Origin: a virus
Length of the DNA stretch: 25,833 bases
Strand: one strand, 5' to 3'
IMG/VR virus record: IMGVR_UViG_3300021371_000091
Location: 1 to 25,833 of that record
Positions 1 to 6,124 of this stretch are shown here, piece after piece (position 1 is the stretch's first letter; the number at the start of each line of letters is the position of its first letter). Both the position numbers and the translations under genes were made by a program. The notes under the pieces are model-generated. The model made no database searches and was not told the origin of the DNA. It saw only the letters and a program-made list of their open reading frames with translations.

Positions 1-49
1 CTGTCCAATTACCCATAGTAGAAGCTGTAGAAGAACCTACGCTTATCAC
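1..49 (-). CDS. Start of an unidentified gene, runs off the left edge
   Basis: An open frame begins at a GTG whose last bases overlap the TGA stop of the upstream gpZ-like gene (GTGA overlap). It has a Shine-Dalgarno-like GAGG 8 bases upstream. Only 16 codons are inside the window (reading ISVGSSTASTMGNWT after the start). An in-frame ATG at base 16 is an alternative start. Too little remains to name a product; the overlap and ribosome site suggest a real co-translated gene. Confidence 0.45.
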   Translation of the reverse strand, partial: MISVGSSTASTMGNWT

Positions 50-696
50 TTAGCAGTCCTCAGTGCATACCTAAGTCTTTTAGCAAAGTTGGAATCAAAC
101 CCATTCCTTTTAGAGAATGCAATACCATTACCTATTTTTTCAAATGGATACAATGCTTTATATTTAGCCATCTTTGTTAGTTTAGCTACCTGTCTTATCC
201 TTGCACCGCTTGAAGTATTGGTTGATGTTCTTCCATATCTTTCCCAAATACCTTCTGTACCTTTGCCACCTTTAGGAACGCCAAAGAAATATTTTTTCTT
301 ATTTCTTTTTATTTTATTCATTGCACCTTTGGTTATATTTCCTGATGCATATTGCGTTATGCCTGATGTGTTCTTACTACTAGGAACAACAATAGAACTA
401 CGCTTAGGCGTTCTTGTTCCACCATCTACTTGTAGTTGCATGTAGTCTTCTCTTTTCTTATCAACATAAACTACTGCTGTAAGTTGTGTCTTCTTAGCTT
501 TATCAACCCTAAAAGCCTTTTGTGTATAAGGTGTTGGGTCATCAAACTTTTGTTTAGTTTGTTTTTTGTAAGTCTTATGTAATGCAAACGCTGTATCGTT
601 TAGAGCTAACATAGTTGCAAAAGGTATTTGTTTCTTTTGTATAGAGCTCAATCCCTTTGTTACTTCTTTTATATTTGATTTGATATTTACTCTCAT
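46..696 (-). CDS. Minor tail protein Z-like structural protein
   Basis: A 216-aa basic protein. Its N-terminal half resembles lambda gpZ-type and related podovirus structural proteins: a helix with PFATMLALNDTAFAL (residues about 25-39), then the stretch FDDPTPYTQKAFRVDKA (about 51-67) that is typical of this family, then a beta-rich part starting TAVVYV. The middle is rich in Gly, Ser, Lys and Arg. In lambda, gpZ acts in tail completion and head-tail joining, so a virion-assembly role is inferred. The ATG overlaps the TGA of the preceding 52-aa gene (ATGA), so translation is probably coupled. It is odd that this gene lies at the end of the replication region, far from the other virion genes. 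The similarity is by motif reading only. Confidence 0.6.
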   Translation of the reverse strand: MRVNIKSNIKEVTKGLSSIQKKQIPFATMLALNDTAFALHKTYKKQTKQKFDDPTPYTQKAFRVDKAKKTQLTAVVYVDKKREDYMQLQVDGGTRTPKRSSIVVPSSKNTSGITQYASGNITKGAMNKIKRNKKKYFFGVPKGGKGTEGIWERYGRTSTNTSSGARIRQVAKLTKMAKYKALYPFEKIGNGIAFSKRNGFDSNFAKRLRYALRTAK

Positions 697-851
697 CCCT
701 TTCTCCAGTAAGACTTGCCTTTAAACTTTAAACCAATCTCTTTAGCTTTCCTTCTAGCGGTAGATGGACTACAACCAAAAGACATTGCTGCATCATGTGA
801 TGACTTACCTTGCTTAATCATTTCCTTCAATTTTTTCTTATCTACTTCCAT
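693..851 (-). CDS. Small helix-turn-helix protein, 52 aa
   Basis: This short gene starts with an ATG directly after the TAA of the DUF3310 gene and ends in an ATGA overlap with the gpZ-like gene. The protein begins MEVDKKKLKEMIKQGKSS and continues with HDAAMSFGCSPSTARRKAKE, a compact helix-turn-helix of the resolvase/homing-nuclease type: a first helix with paired alanines, a G-C-S-P turn, and a recognition helix rich in Arg and Lys. The C-terminus (KFKGKSYWRKG) is basic. A DNA-binding or transcription-regulating role is inferred. The protein is too short to carry a catalytic domain, and it could equally be a remnant of a larger nuclease or terminase small subunit. Confidence 0.7.
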   Translation of the reverse strand: MEVDKKKLKEMIKQGKSSHDAAMSFGCSPSTARRKAKEIGLKFKGKSYWRKG

Positions 852-1088
852 TTATAAGTTTTCATAATGTTCTATTAACTTATCAATATACCATTTAGCC
901 TTTTGTAAGTCTTGTATGTTGGCATCCTTCATACGATGTCTATGAATATACTTAATGGCTGAACCCTCTAAATAACTAGGAAACTCTGAGCCTAGTTGTT
1001 GTTTTATGTACTCAATGCACTCTACCTTTCCATTGTTATAGTGTGCTGGTTTGTGTACTGGGTCATGCTTTTTATTTCTAATGCTCAT
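852..1088 (-). CDS. DUF3310 protein (T7 gp1.7-like nucleotide kinase family)
   Basis: A 78-aa protein with a near-complete DUF3310 signature: DPVHKPAHYNNGKVECIEYI near the start, then AIKYIHRHRMKD and a closing helix with KAKWYIDKLIEHYE. The family includes T7 gp1.7, described as a nucleotide kinase, and is common in phage replication and nucleotide-metabolism regions; activity here is inferred. I chose the ATG at 1088 because AGGAG lies 10 bases upstream. The same frame is open to an ATG at 1160 (24 more residues), which also follows a GAGGAG but with only 2 bases of spacing, so a longer form cannot be excluded. Confidence 0.85.
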   Translation of the reverse strand: MSIRNKKHDPVHKPAHYNNGKVECIEYIKQQLGSEFPSYLEGSAIKYIHRHRMKDANIQDLQKAKWYIDKLIEHYENL

Positions 1089-1149
1089 TTTTATTTCACT
1101 CCTTTTAAATAACTTATTAGCCTTTGTTTGAAAAGACCACTCTAAAAAT

Positions 1150-1335
1150 CTATCTAACATTTCTCCTCACTATTTCATTCTTACATTTTTGTATGACCTT
1201 TTTCTTAGAACTTGATGATTCAATATAATCAGTTAATTCTTTTATTGTCATACTTTTAATATAAGAGTGTTCTACTGTTATTTTCCCAGTAGCTCTATCT
1301 CTTACCTTTACACTTGGTTTGAATTTAATTGGCAT
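1150..1335 (-). CDS. Conserved small phage protein, 61 aa
   Basis: A 61-aa basic protein beginning MPIKFKPSVKVRDRATGKI, followed by EHSYIKSMTIKELTDYIESS and a Lys/Arg-rich tail. Proteins with this layout (an MPIKFKPS start, a short beta segment with a TGK turn, then helices) are familiar small genes of marine phages, but I know of no function. Its start lies inside the end of the upstream nuclease gene (28-base overlap), implying coupled translation. There are no membrane segments or recognisable catalytic residues. Confidence 0.7.
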   Translation of the reverse strand: MPIKFKPSVKVRDRATGKITVEHSYIKSMTIKELTDYIESSSSKKKVIQKCKNEIVRRNVR

Positions 1336-1781
1336 TTATGTTCCTCAGTTAATTTATCTATTCTTATACAATATTTTTCAAAAGTAGATGTTGGTATCAA
1401 GTAGGCATCAATCTTTTTGCCTTGTATTCTGAACCCAACACCTTTTAAAATCTTCTCATCTTCGATGCATTTATTTATATTTTCAGTTTCAATCCAATAT
1501 ATTTTTGAATTAGTTATATACGCAAATATGTTAGCGGTTGTTGCAGATATACCTGACTTTACGTTTTGACATGATGATTCTATAAATATATTACCAGTAC
1601 TATCTGTTTGTGCATCACGCTTTACTTCAACTGTTTTGTTAATTTCAGGAATCATGATGTCATATTCTTTATGATAACCATCTTGCTTGTAAGCTGTTTT
1701 ATACTTTTTAAGTATCAACTCTAATATTAGACCTTCTCCTTTTTCACCAAAAGGTAAATCTCTATCTCGAAATTCATTCAC
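1308..1781 (-). CDS. PD-(D/E)XK nuclease, small
   Basis: A 157-aa protein with a readable PD-(D/E)XK core: GEKGE with Glu16 in the first helix, Asp41 in KEYDIMIP, and Glu52-x-Lys54 in TVEVKRD. These are the expected metal-binding and catalytic residues of the restriction-endonuclease fold. The following FIES and NIFAYI segments fit the remaining strands and helix. Phage proteins of this size and fold include Holliday-junction resolvases and structure-specific nucleases, so a role in recombination or packaging cleanup is inferred. The start is a GTG that overlaps the TGA of the preceding 43-aa gene. Substrate cannot be told from sequence alone. Confidence 0.75.
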   Translation of the reverse strand: MNEFRDRDLPFGEKGEGLILELILKKYKTAYKQDGYHKEYDIMIPEINKTVEVKRDAQTDSTGNIFIESSCQNVKSGISATTANIFAYITNSKIYWIETENINKCIEDEKILKGVGFRIQGKKIDAYLIPTSTFEKYCIRIDKLTEEHKCQLNSNQV

Positions 1782-1909
1782 TTTTCTTCTTCCTTATCTT
1801 TTTTCTTTTTCTTTTTCTTTTTGCCAAAGATAGCTTCCCAGTTATCTTCATATCTTTTTGTATTCTCTTTCCTTCGACCTGAGCCTTTGCCACCATGCCA
1901 CTTAGTCAT
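1778..1909 (-). CDS. WHGGKGS-type small basic protein, 43 aa
   Basis: The protein reads MTKWHGGKGSGRRKENTKRY, then EDNWEAIFGK and a run of eight lysines mixed with a short acidic end (KDKEEEK). The WHGGKGS opening followed by an NW..IF segment is a recurring small protein of marine phages with no function known to me. AGGA lies 6 bases before the ATG, and the start overlaps the end of the upstream gene by 8 bases. Its TGA overlaps the GTG of the nuclease gene. The lysine run is encoded by repeated AAAAAG units and could vary in length. Confidence 0.75.
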   Translation of the reverse strand: MTKWHGGKGSGRRKENTKRYEDNWEAIFGKKKKKKKKDKEEEK

Positions 1910-2396
1910 AACTTATCCTTTGAAAATTAACAGCCTTATCTAATTTAGATAACAACTCCTTAGCCTTCATAAAATCTTCAGGTATACATCTTAATAATTC
2001 TTCTATGCTAAATATCATCATGTCAGGCTCATCTTTGTGTATCTTTAATAAACTAGGTTTCTCATCATCAGTATCACAAACTAAAGCAGTCTTCTTATCA
2101 AAGTTAAAACATCTAGTATTTGGTTGTATTCTCATATAACCACTTTGTTCACATTTCTTATTAAGTGAATCAAAGGCTCTAGTCATCATTTCAACCATCT
2201 TAATCTTTTCTTTAACATGACCTTTGTAAAGTGCATCCTTAAGCATAGATTCTGCTCTACAAAACTTAATCTCAAAATCTACACCCAACATCTTAAATAT
2301 TCTTTTCCTAGAACCCCACCTCTCAAAAGATTCAGCTTCATATATTCTTAACTTCTTCAATTCACTTTCAAAAGATTCATCTAAATATGTCTTCAT
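1902..2396 (-). CDS. Unrecognised protein, 164 aa
   Basis: I do not recognise the family. The protein is mostly helical and charged, with many Lys and Glu residues. It begins MKTYLDESFESELKKL and has scattered cysteines, a segment with CFNFDKKTALVCDTDDEK (about residues 94-111), and a C-terminal helix with SKLDKAVNFQRI. I place the start at the ATG at 2396, which has GGAG 9 bases upstream; an in-frame TTG at 2411 lies before that site and is unlikely. The ATG overlaps the TGA of an upstream aromatic-rich frame. Lying between a primase-helicase and small nucleases, it may belong to the replication group, but that is only context. Confidence 0.75.
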   Translation of the reverse strand: MKTYLDESFESELKKLRIYEAESFERWGSRKRIFKMLGVDFEIKFCRAESMLKDALYKGHVKEKIKMVEMMTRAFDSLNKKCEQSGYMRIQPNTRCFNFDKKTALVCDTDDEKPSLLKIHKDEPDMMIFSIEELLRCIPEDFMKAKELLSKLDKAVNFQRISYD

Positions 2397-2578
2397 TGGT
2401 TTGGTCTCCAATCGTGAAATTCATAGTGGTTTGGGTTGGTTGCTTTAGAAAAGCAAACCAAACCAACCAACTTTTTGATAATTTGGGCTAAAAAACCAAA
2501 CCAAAACAGACCAAAACCAAACCAAAACCAAACCATATCAAAATACCTCATTATCGAAAGATTTTGACTGGTAGCCAT
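2393..2578 (-). CDS. Doubtful aromatic-rich ORF across a repeat tract, 61 aa
   Basis: A frame of 61 codons starts inside the end of the primase-helicase gene (41-base overlap) and ends with a TGA that overlaps the next gene's ATG (ATGA). Its middle, MVWFWFGFGLFWFGFLAQII, is the translation of GGTTTGG/GGTTTTGG repeats and looks like one very aromatic membrane segment. The overlaps at both ends favour a gene; the repeat-driven composition and weak start (AAGG only 2 bases before the ATG) favour an untranslated DNA element or a leader whose translation couples the neighbouring genes. I cannot decide between these. Confidence 0.3.
   Translation of the reverse strand: MATSQNLSIMRYFDMVWFWFGFGLFWFGFLAQIIKKLVGLVCFSKATNPNHYEFHDWRPNQ
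2397..2535. repeat. CCAAA/CCAAAA repeat tract, possible origin or hairpin element
   Basis: Between the primase-helicase gene and the next gene, the plus strand carries CCAAA and CCAAAA units in close series at 2496-2506 and 2511-2534. More CCAAA/CCAA units lie at 2453-2470, and the opposite orientation (GGTTTGG, GGGTTGG) appears at 2397-2404 and 2428-2440. The inner part can fold: TTGCTTT (2440-2446) pairs with AAAGCAA (2450-2456) around an AGA loop, and bulged GGTT/CCAA pairing extends it. Strand-biased iterated repeats beside a primase-helicase gene suggest an initiator-binding or origin site; this is inference. Confidence 0.6.
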
Positions 2579-4418
2579 AGCCTTCTTTGTAATGCACTAA
2601 ATCATGTGCTTTTAAATCCGCTAATCTAGTCTTTAACGTACTATCTTTAATATCCATTCTAGCTGCTAATATTGAATACTTAACCCAAACACTAATAGGG
2701 TCATTTGGCTCTTTTTCCTTCTGATATTCTTCTATAGCATCTAATGTTTCTTTTCTTGCTGATGTAAGCATCATCTCTTTAGGAGACTCTAGCGTTAGTT
2801 TCAGTACACCTGAAGTAACATTACTAAAGCCAAAGACTTCTACTTCATGGAACTTAAAGTTCATAGGTTGTATTGGTCTACCATCTTTAACAAGTGTTTG
2901 GTCAACAGATACAAGCATAGCATCATCATCACCGCTTCTCTTAACCCTAAATTCATAGTCAAGTGCTGCTGGTAATACAGAACTTCCTCTTGCTCTTGCT
3001 GAAGACCCATGACCAGTATGATGTACTATCACTATAGAAGCATTAAACTCTTCTTTAAGCATGTCTACACGCTGTATAAAGGTATTCATGTCTTTAGTGC
3101 TGTTCTCATCTAATCCATAGTTTCTAGCAAGGGTGTCGATGATAATCATGCCTATACCATTGTTTTCAGCTTCTATATCTCTACAAACCTGTTGCAAGAT
3201 AGCAAACTCCTCATCATCACCTATTCTTGAACCTCTATTAGATACAAGTAAAGGTTTCTTATCTAAATTCATGCTATAGAATTGCTCATAGGCTTTTATA
3301 CGTCTACCAACTGCATTTGTGCCTTCTCCTGCAAGATAAAGTACAGTTGATGGTTTGGTTTCATATCCATAGAAATCCTTACCTGTAGCAACTGCACAAC
3401 CCATAGCAATAGCTACAAATGATTTACCTGTCTTAGGTGCACCAAATATAGAAGTAACAGTTCCACGTTCTATGCATCTATCCACCAACCAATCAGGCTC
3501 AGTAATATTAGCCATGATTTCATTAACTGTTTGGAAATATAAACTTCCTTTTGGTCTTTTTGCTGTATTGCTTGTTATGTAATCTTCCAATGATTTAGAG
3601 TCTGCAAAATAACCTGATTCATACGCATCCCATAAATCATCTTTTTCATTAAAATCTTTTGGTGGTTCAGCAATTAAAACACTACAACCATTTTGTTTTA
3701 GGTGACTAGAAATCTCATTAGCAACCTTCTTACCAGCTTCATCATTATCAGGAAATATCCAAACCTCTCTACCATAGATAGGTGACCAGTCAGCTTTTTG
3801 CCAACTATTAACACCACCATGCCATGTACAAGCATCTCCATCTTTCCTTATAGCTTCACATCCACGTAACGCTTTTTCACCTTCATTGATAATAATAGGT
3901 TTATTAGGAAAGTTATTGGTGTAGTAAATAGGTAATAACCCTTCAGGTCTTCGCATAGACCATGAACCATCAGGATTCATACTGAAGGGTGCATACTTTT
4001 GTTTGATGGGATGTCCATTAGGAAACCTCATAACCCAAAAATTAGTAGAATACTGCACTTTTACTATTGCTTGAGAATGAAGTTCCCTCATTTGGACTTT
4101 TGTAAAAGACCTTGCATTGCCCTTGTTAGTGCTATTTGGGGGAGTCACACTAACGCTGAGTAAGGAGTCATTAGGCAATGCTTGGTCATAACCAAACTGT
4201 TTTAAAATTGTTGACACATCTTCATTGAGGTATTTTATTAAATCTACAACCCCACCACCAAAACCTTCTTCAAAGTTATAGAAAAGGCCTTTTTCTAGGT
4301 TTAGAACCATACTCCCATGAGTATTCCATCTCATTTCTGTAGATGAAATACTCTTAGGCTCACCTAATAGCTGCTTTGCTACTTCAGGTGCGATTCTTTG
4401 CCAATCTACGCTTGACAT
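2538..4418 (-). CDS. Primase-helicase (Toprim plus RepA-type AAA ATPase)
   Basis: A 626-aa protein with three parts. Residues 1-100 resemble a primase N-terminal domain (KGLFYNFEEGFGGGVVDLI) but contain no cysteines, so the zinc site seems lost. Residues about 170-270 form a Toprim domain: an acidic INEGEKA, then FPDNDEAGKK and a late acidic motif. Residues about 310-530 form a RepA/RecA-like helicase: Walker A GAPKTGKS (about 326-333), Walker B MIIIDTLARN (about 425), and the IVIVHHTGH sensor (about 465). The C-terminus looks like a winged helix. It should prime and unwind DNA at the phage fork. The ATG follows the TAG of the SSB-like gene with no gap and no obvious ribosome site, so translation is likely coupled. 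Confidence 0.9.
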   Translation of the reverse strand: MSSVDWQRIAPEVAKQLLGEPKSISSTEMRWNTHGSMVLNLEKGLFYNFEEGFGGGVVDLIKYLNEDVSTILKQFGYDQALPNDSLLSVSVTPPNSTNKGNARSFTKVQMRELHSQAIVKVQYSTNFWVMRFPNGHPIKQKYAPFSMNPDGSWSMRRPEGLLPIYYTNNFPNKPIIINEGEKALRGCEAIRKDGDACTWHGGVNSWQKADWSPIYGREVWIFPDNDEAGKKVANEISSHLKQNGCSVLIAEPPKDFNEKDDLWDAYESGYFADSKSLEDYITSNTAKRPKGSLYFQTVNEIMANITEPDWLVDRCIERGTVTSIFGAPKTGKSFVAIAMGCAVATGKDFYGYETKPSTVLYLAGEGTNAVGRRIKAYEQFYSMNLDKKPLLVSNRGSRIGDDEEFAILQQVCRDIEAENNGIGMIIIDTLARNYGLDENSTKDMNTFIQRVDMLKEEFNASIVIVHHTGHGSSARARGSSVLPAALDYEFRVKRSGDDDAMLVSVDQTLVKDGRPIQPMNFKFHEVEVFGFSNVTSGVLKLTLESPKEMMLTSARKETLDAIEEYQKEKEPNDPISVWVKYSILAARMDIKDSTLKTRLADLKAHDLVHYKEGYGYQSKSFDNEVF

Positions 4419-5036
4419 CTAAAATGGTATATCGTCATCGCTAAGTTCAGTCTTAGCTACCATTTCAGCTACTTTATCTGCTAGTCCCTCATTAGGAGAA
4501 ACAAAACCATCATCATTATCAACTGGTGCATCAGGGTCAACATACCAATCAGGTACTTGAAAACCTCTATCACCCCACTTAACAAATTCAAATGTAAGTT
4601 CAGATGAACTACCCATACCTACTTGAATAGGTTTAGAGCCTTTGTATTCCATTACTGGTAACTTACCTACGTTTGCATCTTTCTCATGCCAAAATGTTCC
4701 TAGTATCTTATTAAAAGCACTAGATTCAGCAAAAGTAAATCTTTGCCATAACATCGCATGACCACCATCAGGCATTACCCAACATGAAAATGCTCTTTTC
4801 CAATCATCAGCAGGTTTAGGGTCTACAACACCAAACTTTGCATCCCATTGATATTCAAAGCCATCAGACTTAGTATAACGACCCCAACCTGACTTGAATG
4901 TATCAATGTCAAGTTGCAAGTATTTAAAGTCTATTGGTGTTTCTCCATTTGCAAAAAACTGTTGACCTATTGTTTTAAAGCCAAAGTAAATTTGCGGTTT
5001 CTCTTCGGAATTCGTCATTCCTCCTAAAATATCCAT
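4419..5036 (-). CDS. SSB-like single-strand DNA-binding protein
   Basis: A 205-aa protein with a beta-rich, Trp- and Phe-rich body and a long acidic C-terminal tail ending exactly in DDDIPF. That ending matches the tip of bacterial SSB proteins, which recruits SSB-interacting partners. The body does not read as a textbook SSB fold, so I rest the call on the tail, the aromatic content and the position directly before the primase-helicase and downstream of a RecE-like exonuclease. The role would be to coat single strands and recruit replication or recombination proteins. AGGAG lies 6 bases before the ATG at 5036; an ATG six codons later follows AGGAGG too closely. It could instead be a single-strand annealing protein. 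Confidence 0.7.
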   Translation of the reverse strand: MDILGGMTNSEEKPQIYFGFKTIGQQFFANGETPIDFKYLQLDIDTFKSGWGRYTKSDGFEYQWDAKFGVVDPKPADDWKRAFSCWVMPDGGHAMLWQRFTFAESSAFNKILGTFWHEKDANVGKLPVMEYKGSKPIQVGMGSSSELTFEFVKWGDRGFQVPDWYVDPDAPVDNDDGFVSPNEGLADKVAEMVAKTELSDDDIPF

Positions 5037-5052
5037 ACTATACTCCTATGGT

Positions 5053-5262
5053 TTAATGTATTGTTTTATCAATACTGTTTATATAATCAGTTTCAAGTTG
5101 GGTGTAACACCTTTCCTTAAAACTTTCGTAATCCTCGTCATTAATAATGCCAAGAAATTCACATGCAACTAATATCTTGTCAAAAGACATTCTGCAATAT
5201 TGTTCAAAATCTTCTTCTAGTAAATAACTATGTAAGTCCATTAGCCTTTTGTACGACTTCAT
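5053..5262 (-). CDS. Unrecognised acidic helical protein, 69 aa
   Basis: A small, mostly helical, Glu/Asp/Tyr-rich protein (SYLLEEDFEQYCRMSFDKIL, then NDEDYESFKERCYTQLETDY) that I cannot assign. The ATG at 5262 has GAGG 4 bases upstream and lies 35 bases inside the end of the nuclease gene; an ATG at 5241 is a possible shorter start. It sits between a nuclease and the SSB-like gene with only a 16-base gap to the latter, so it is probably in the same operon. Confidence 0.6.
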   Translation of the reverse strand: MKSYKRLMDLHSYLLEEDFEQYCRMSFDKILVACEFLGIINDEDYESFKERCYTQLETDYINSIDKTIH

Positions 5263-5653
5263 CTAACCTCTCACATACTTCTGATAGTGGACACATGTAG
5301 TATTGTTCCCAATTCTTTTTATACCCACTCTCCATTAGATATAGAGGTATCACACACATAATCTTGCGTCTATCATACTTATAAATTAATACTGGTATTA
5401 GGTCATCATTAGCACTCTCAACTGCTTGATTCCACCAGTCGTTTTTAAATACATCACTTCTACCAGTGCCTTTGTATCGTTTACATTCTATTGCCAAGTT
5501 ACCCCAGTAAATATCAGCCATGCCTTTGGTTTGATATTGGTCTAGGTTTCTTTTAACAGTCTCAGTGCTGCCTTTAGATGCAAGATAAGTATTAATCTTT
5601 TTGCATATAACTCTTTCGAAAGCTGCACCTTTTGTTCTGCTGTTAATTGGCAT
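5228..5653 (-). CDS. PD-(D/E)XK nuclease, resolvase-like
   Basis: A 141-aa protein with a clear PD-(D/E)XK core: Glu13 in KGAAFERVI, Asp47 in KGMADIYW, and Glu56-x-Lys58 in LAIECKRYKG. After it come WWNQAVESAND and PVLIYKYDRR, a helix and strand seen in Holliday-junction resolvase-like phage nucleases. The expected role is cutting branched DNA made during replication and recombination. AAGGAG lies 10 bases before the ATG, which overlaps the end of the previous gene by 11 bases. Its partners in the same operon are the RecE-like exonuclease and the SSB-like protein. A Holliday-junction substrate is inferred, not shown. Confidence 0.8.
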   Translation of the reverse strand: MPINSRTKGAAFERVICKKINTYLASKGSTETVKRNLDQYQTKGMADIYWGNLAIECKRYKGTGRSDVFKNDWWNQAVESANDDLIPVLIYKYDRRKIMCVIPLYLMESGYKKNWEQYYMCPLSEVCERLDEVVQKANGLT

Positions 5654-5837
5654 CTATAAAAATCTCCTTCTTACCAGTAGCATGATAAGTAATAGTTAAT
5701 GTATCTCCATCTTTAACTTCTGTATAACCAGCACCATTATTAACGTGGATATACCATTCATCTTTCTGCTTGTTCAGCTTTAATCTTTGCGTTTCAACTA
5801 TATCGCTATACTGAGTCATGGTTCTTCTCAGCTTCAT
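5643..5837 (-). CDS. Unrecognised small protein, 64 aa
   Basis: An N-terminal helix (QYSDIVETQRLKLNKQKDEW) is followed by a short beta-rich domain with the segments WYIHVNNGAGYTEV and LTITYHATGKKEIFI. I do not recognise it. The ATG at 5837 follows GGTGA by 2 bases; the ATG at 5819 is an equally possible start giving 58 aa. The start overlaps the RHH-like gene upstream, and the stop overlaps the resolvase-like nuclease gene downstream. Confidence 0.55.
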   Translation of the reverse strand: MKLRRTMTQYSDIVETQRLKLNKQKDEWYIHVNNGAGYTEVKDGDTLTITYHATGKKEIFIDAN

Positions 5838-5970
5838 AAGTCACCATGCCTAGTTTAATTAGCATTTGACTAGCTTGTTCTATTGTTAGGTTGTTTTGTA
5901 TTGCAAAGATTTTTATATCTTTGTGTAGCTCTTCAGGAATCCAAAGTGCTTTTTTAATTACTTCATCCAT
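5806..5970 (-). CDS. Ribbon-helix-helix-like small protein, 54 aa
   Basis: The protein reads MDEVIKKALWIPEELHKDIK, then IFAIQNNLTIEQASQMLIKL and a charged tail. A short strand with a P-E-E-L turn, a helix, a loop with N-N-L-T and a second helix is the order seen in CopG/Arc-type ribbon-helix-helix repressors. GGAGA lies 9 bases before the ATG at 5970. It overlaps both neighbours. A dimeric DNA-binding regulator acting in the early region is inferred; the fold call rests on length and helix pattern, not on a decisive motif. Confidence 0.6.
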   Translation of the reverse strand: MDEVIKKALWIPEELHKDIKIFAIQNNLTIEQASQMLIKLGMVTYEAEKNHDSV

Positions 5971-6106
5971 TGTTTTGACTCTCCATATTTATATTAAAAT
6001 TAATTTGATAATAAAGCAAAGACTTTATTACATCTTTCTCCAAAAACCTTATACTGTTCTTAAGGGCAAAGGATAAACTCTCCATACTATACTCTAATAC
6101 TCTCAT
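5963..6106 (-). CDS. Possible small protein, 47 aa
   Basis: An open frame between the RecE-like gene and the RHH-like gene, beginning MRVLEYSMESLSFALKNSIR and ending NMESQNNG. Its TGA overlaps the start of the RHH-like gene. No strong ribosome site precedes the ATG at 6106; the second ATG (base 6085) lies in a 13-base sequence also found at the start of the SSB-like gene. No family recognised. It could be a leader peptide coupling translation to the RHH-like gene. Confidence 0.45.
   Translation of the reverse strand: MRVLEYSMESLSFALKNSIRFLEKDVIKSLLYYQINFNINMESQNNG
6009..6030 (-). other. AT-rich hairpin, 8-bp stem
   Basis: TAATAAAG and CTTTATTA flank a 6-base loop with no mismatch. It lies inside the 47-aa frame, upstream of the RHH-like gene. 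No T-run follows it on the transcribed side, so a terminator role is not supported; it may be chance in AT-rich DNA. Confidence 0.3.
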
Positions 6107-6123
6107 TATCTTTTTTGCCCTTA
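6061..6123. repeat. 10-bp perfect inverted repeat around a gene start
   Basis: TAAGGGCAAA at 6061-6070 is matched by TTTGCCCTTA at 6114-6123, 43 bases apart. The right arm lies 2 bases past the RecE-like stop, and the arms enclose the start of the 47-aa frame. In RNA they could pair and hide the AAGGG that is the only Shine-Dalgarno-like sequence before base 6106; in DNA they could be an operator half-site pair. Confidence 0.5.
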
Positions 6124-6124
6124 C

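Noticed and set aside
89-445. Open frame on the plus strand opposite the gpZ-like gene
   Set aside because: Antisense to a gene with family motifs; hydrophobic composition typical of reverse-strand translation; no ribosome site.
1778-1909. Lysine run of the 43-aa protein as a slippery site
   Set aside because: AAAAAG units are repeated but no alternative frame gives a longer product; kept only as a note on possible length variation.
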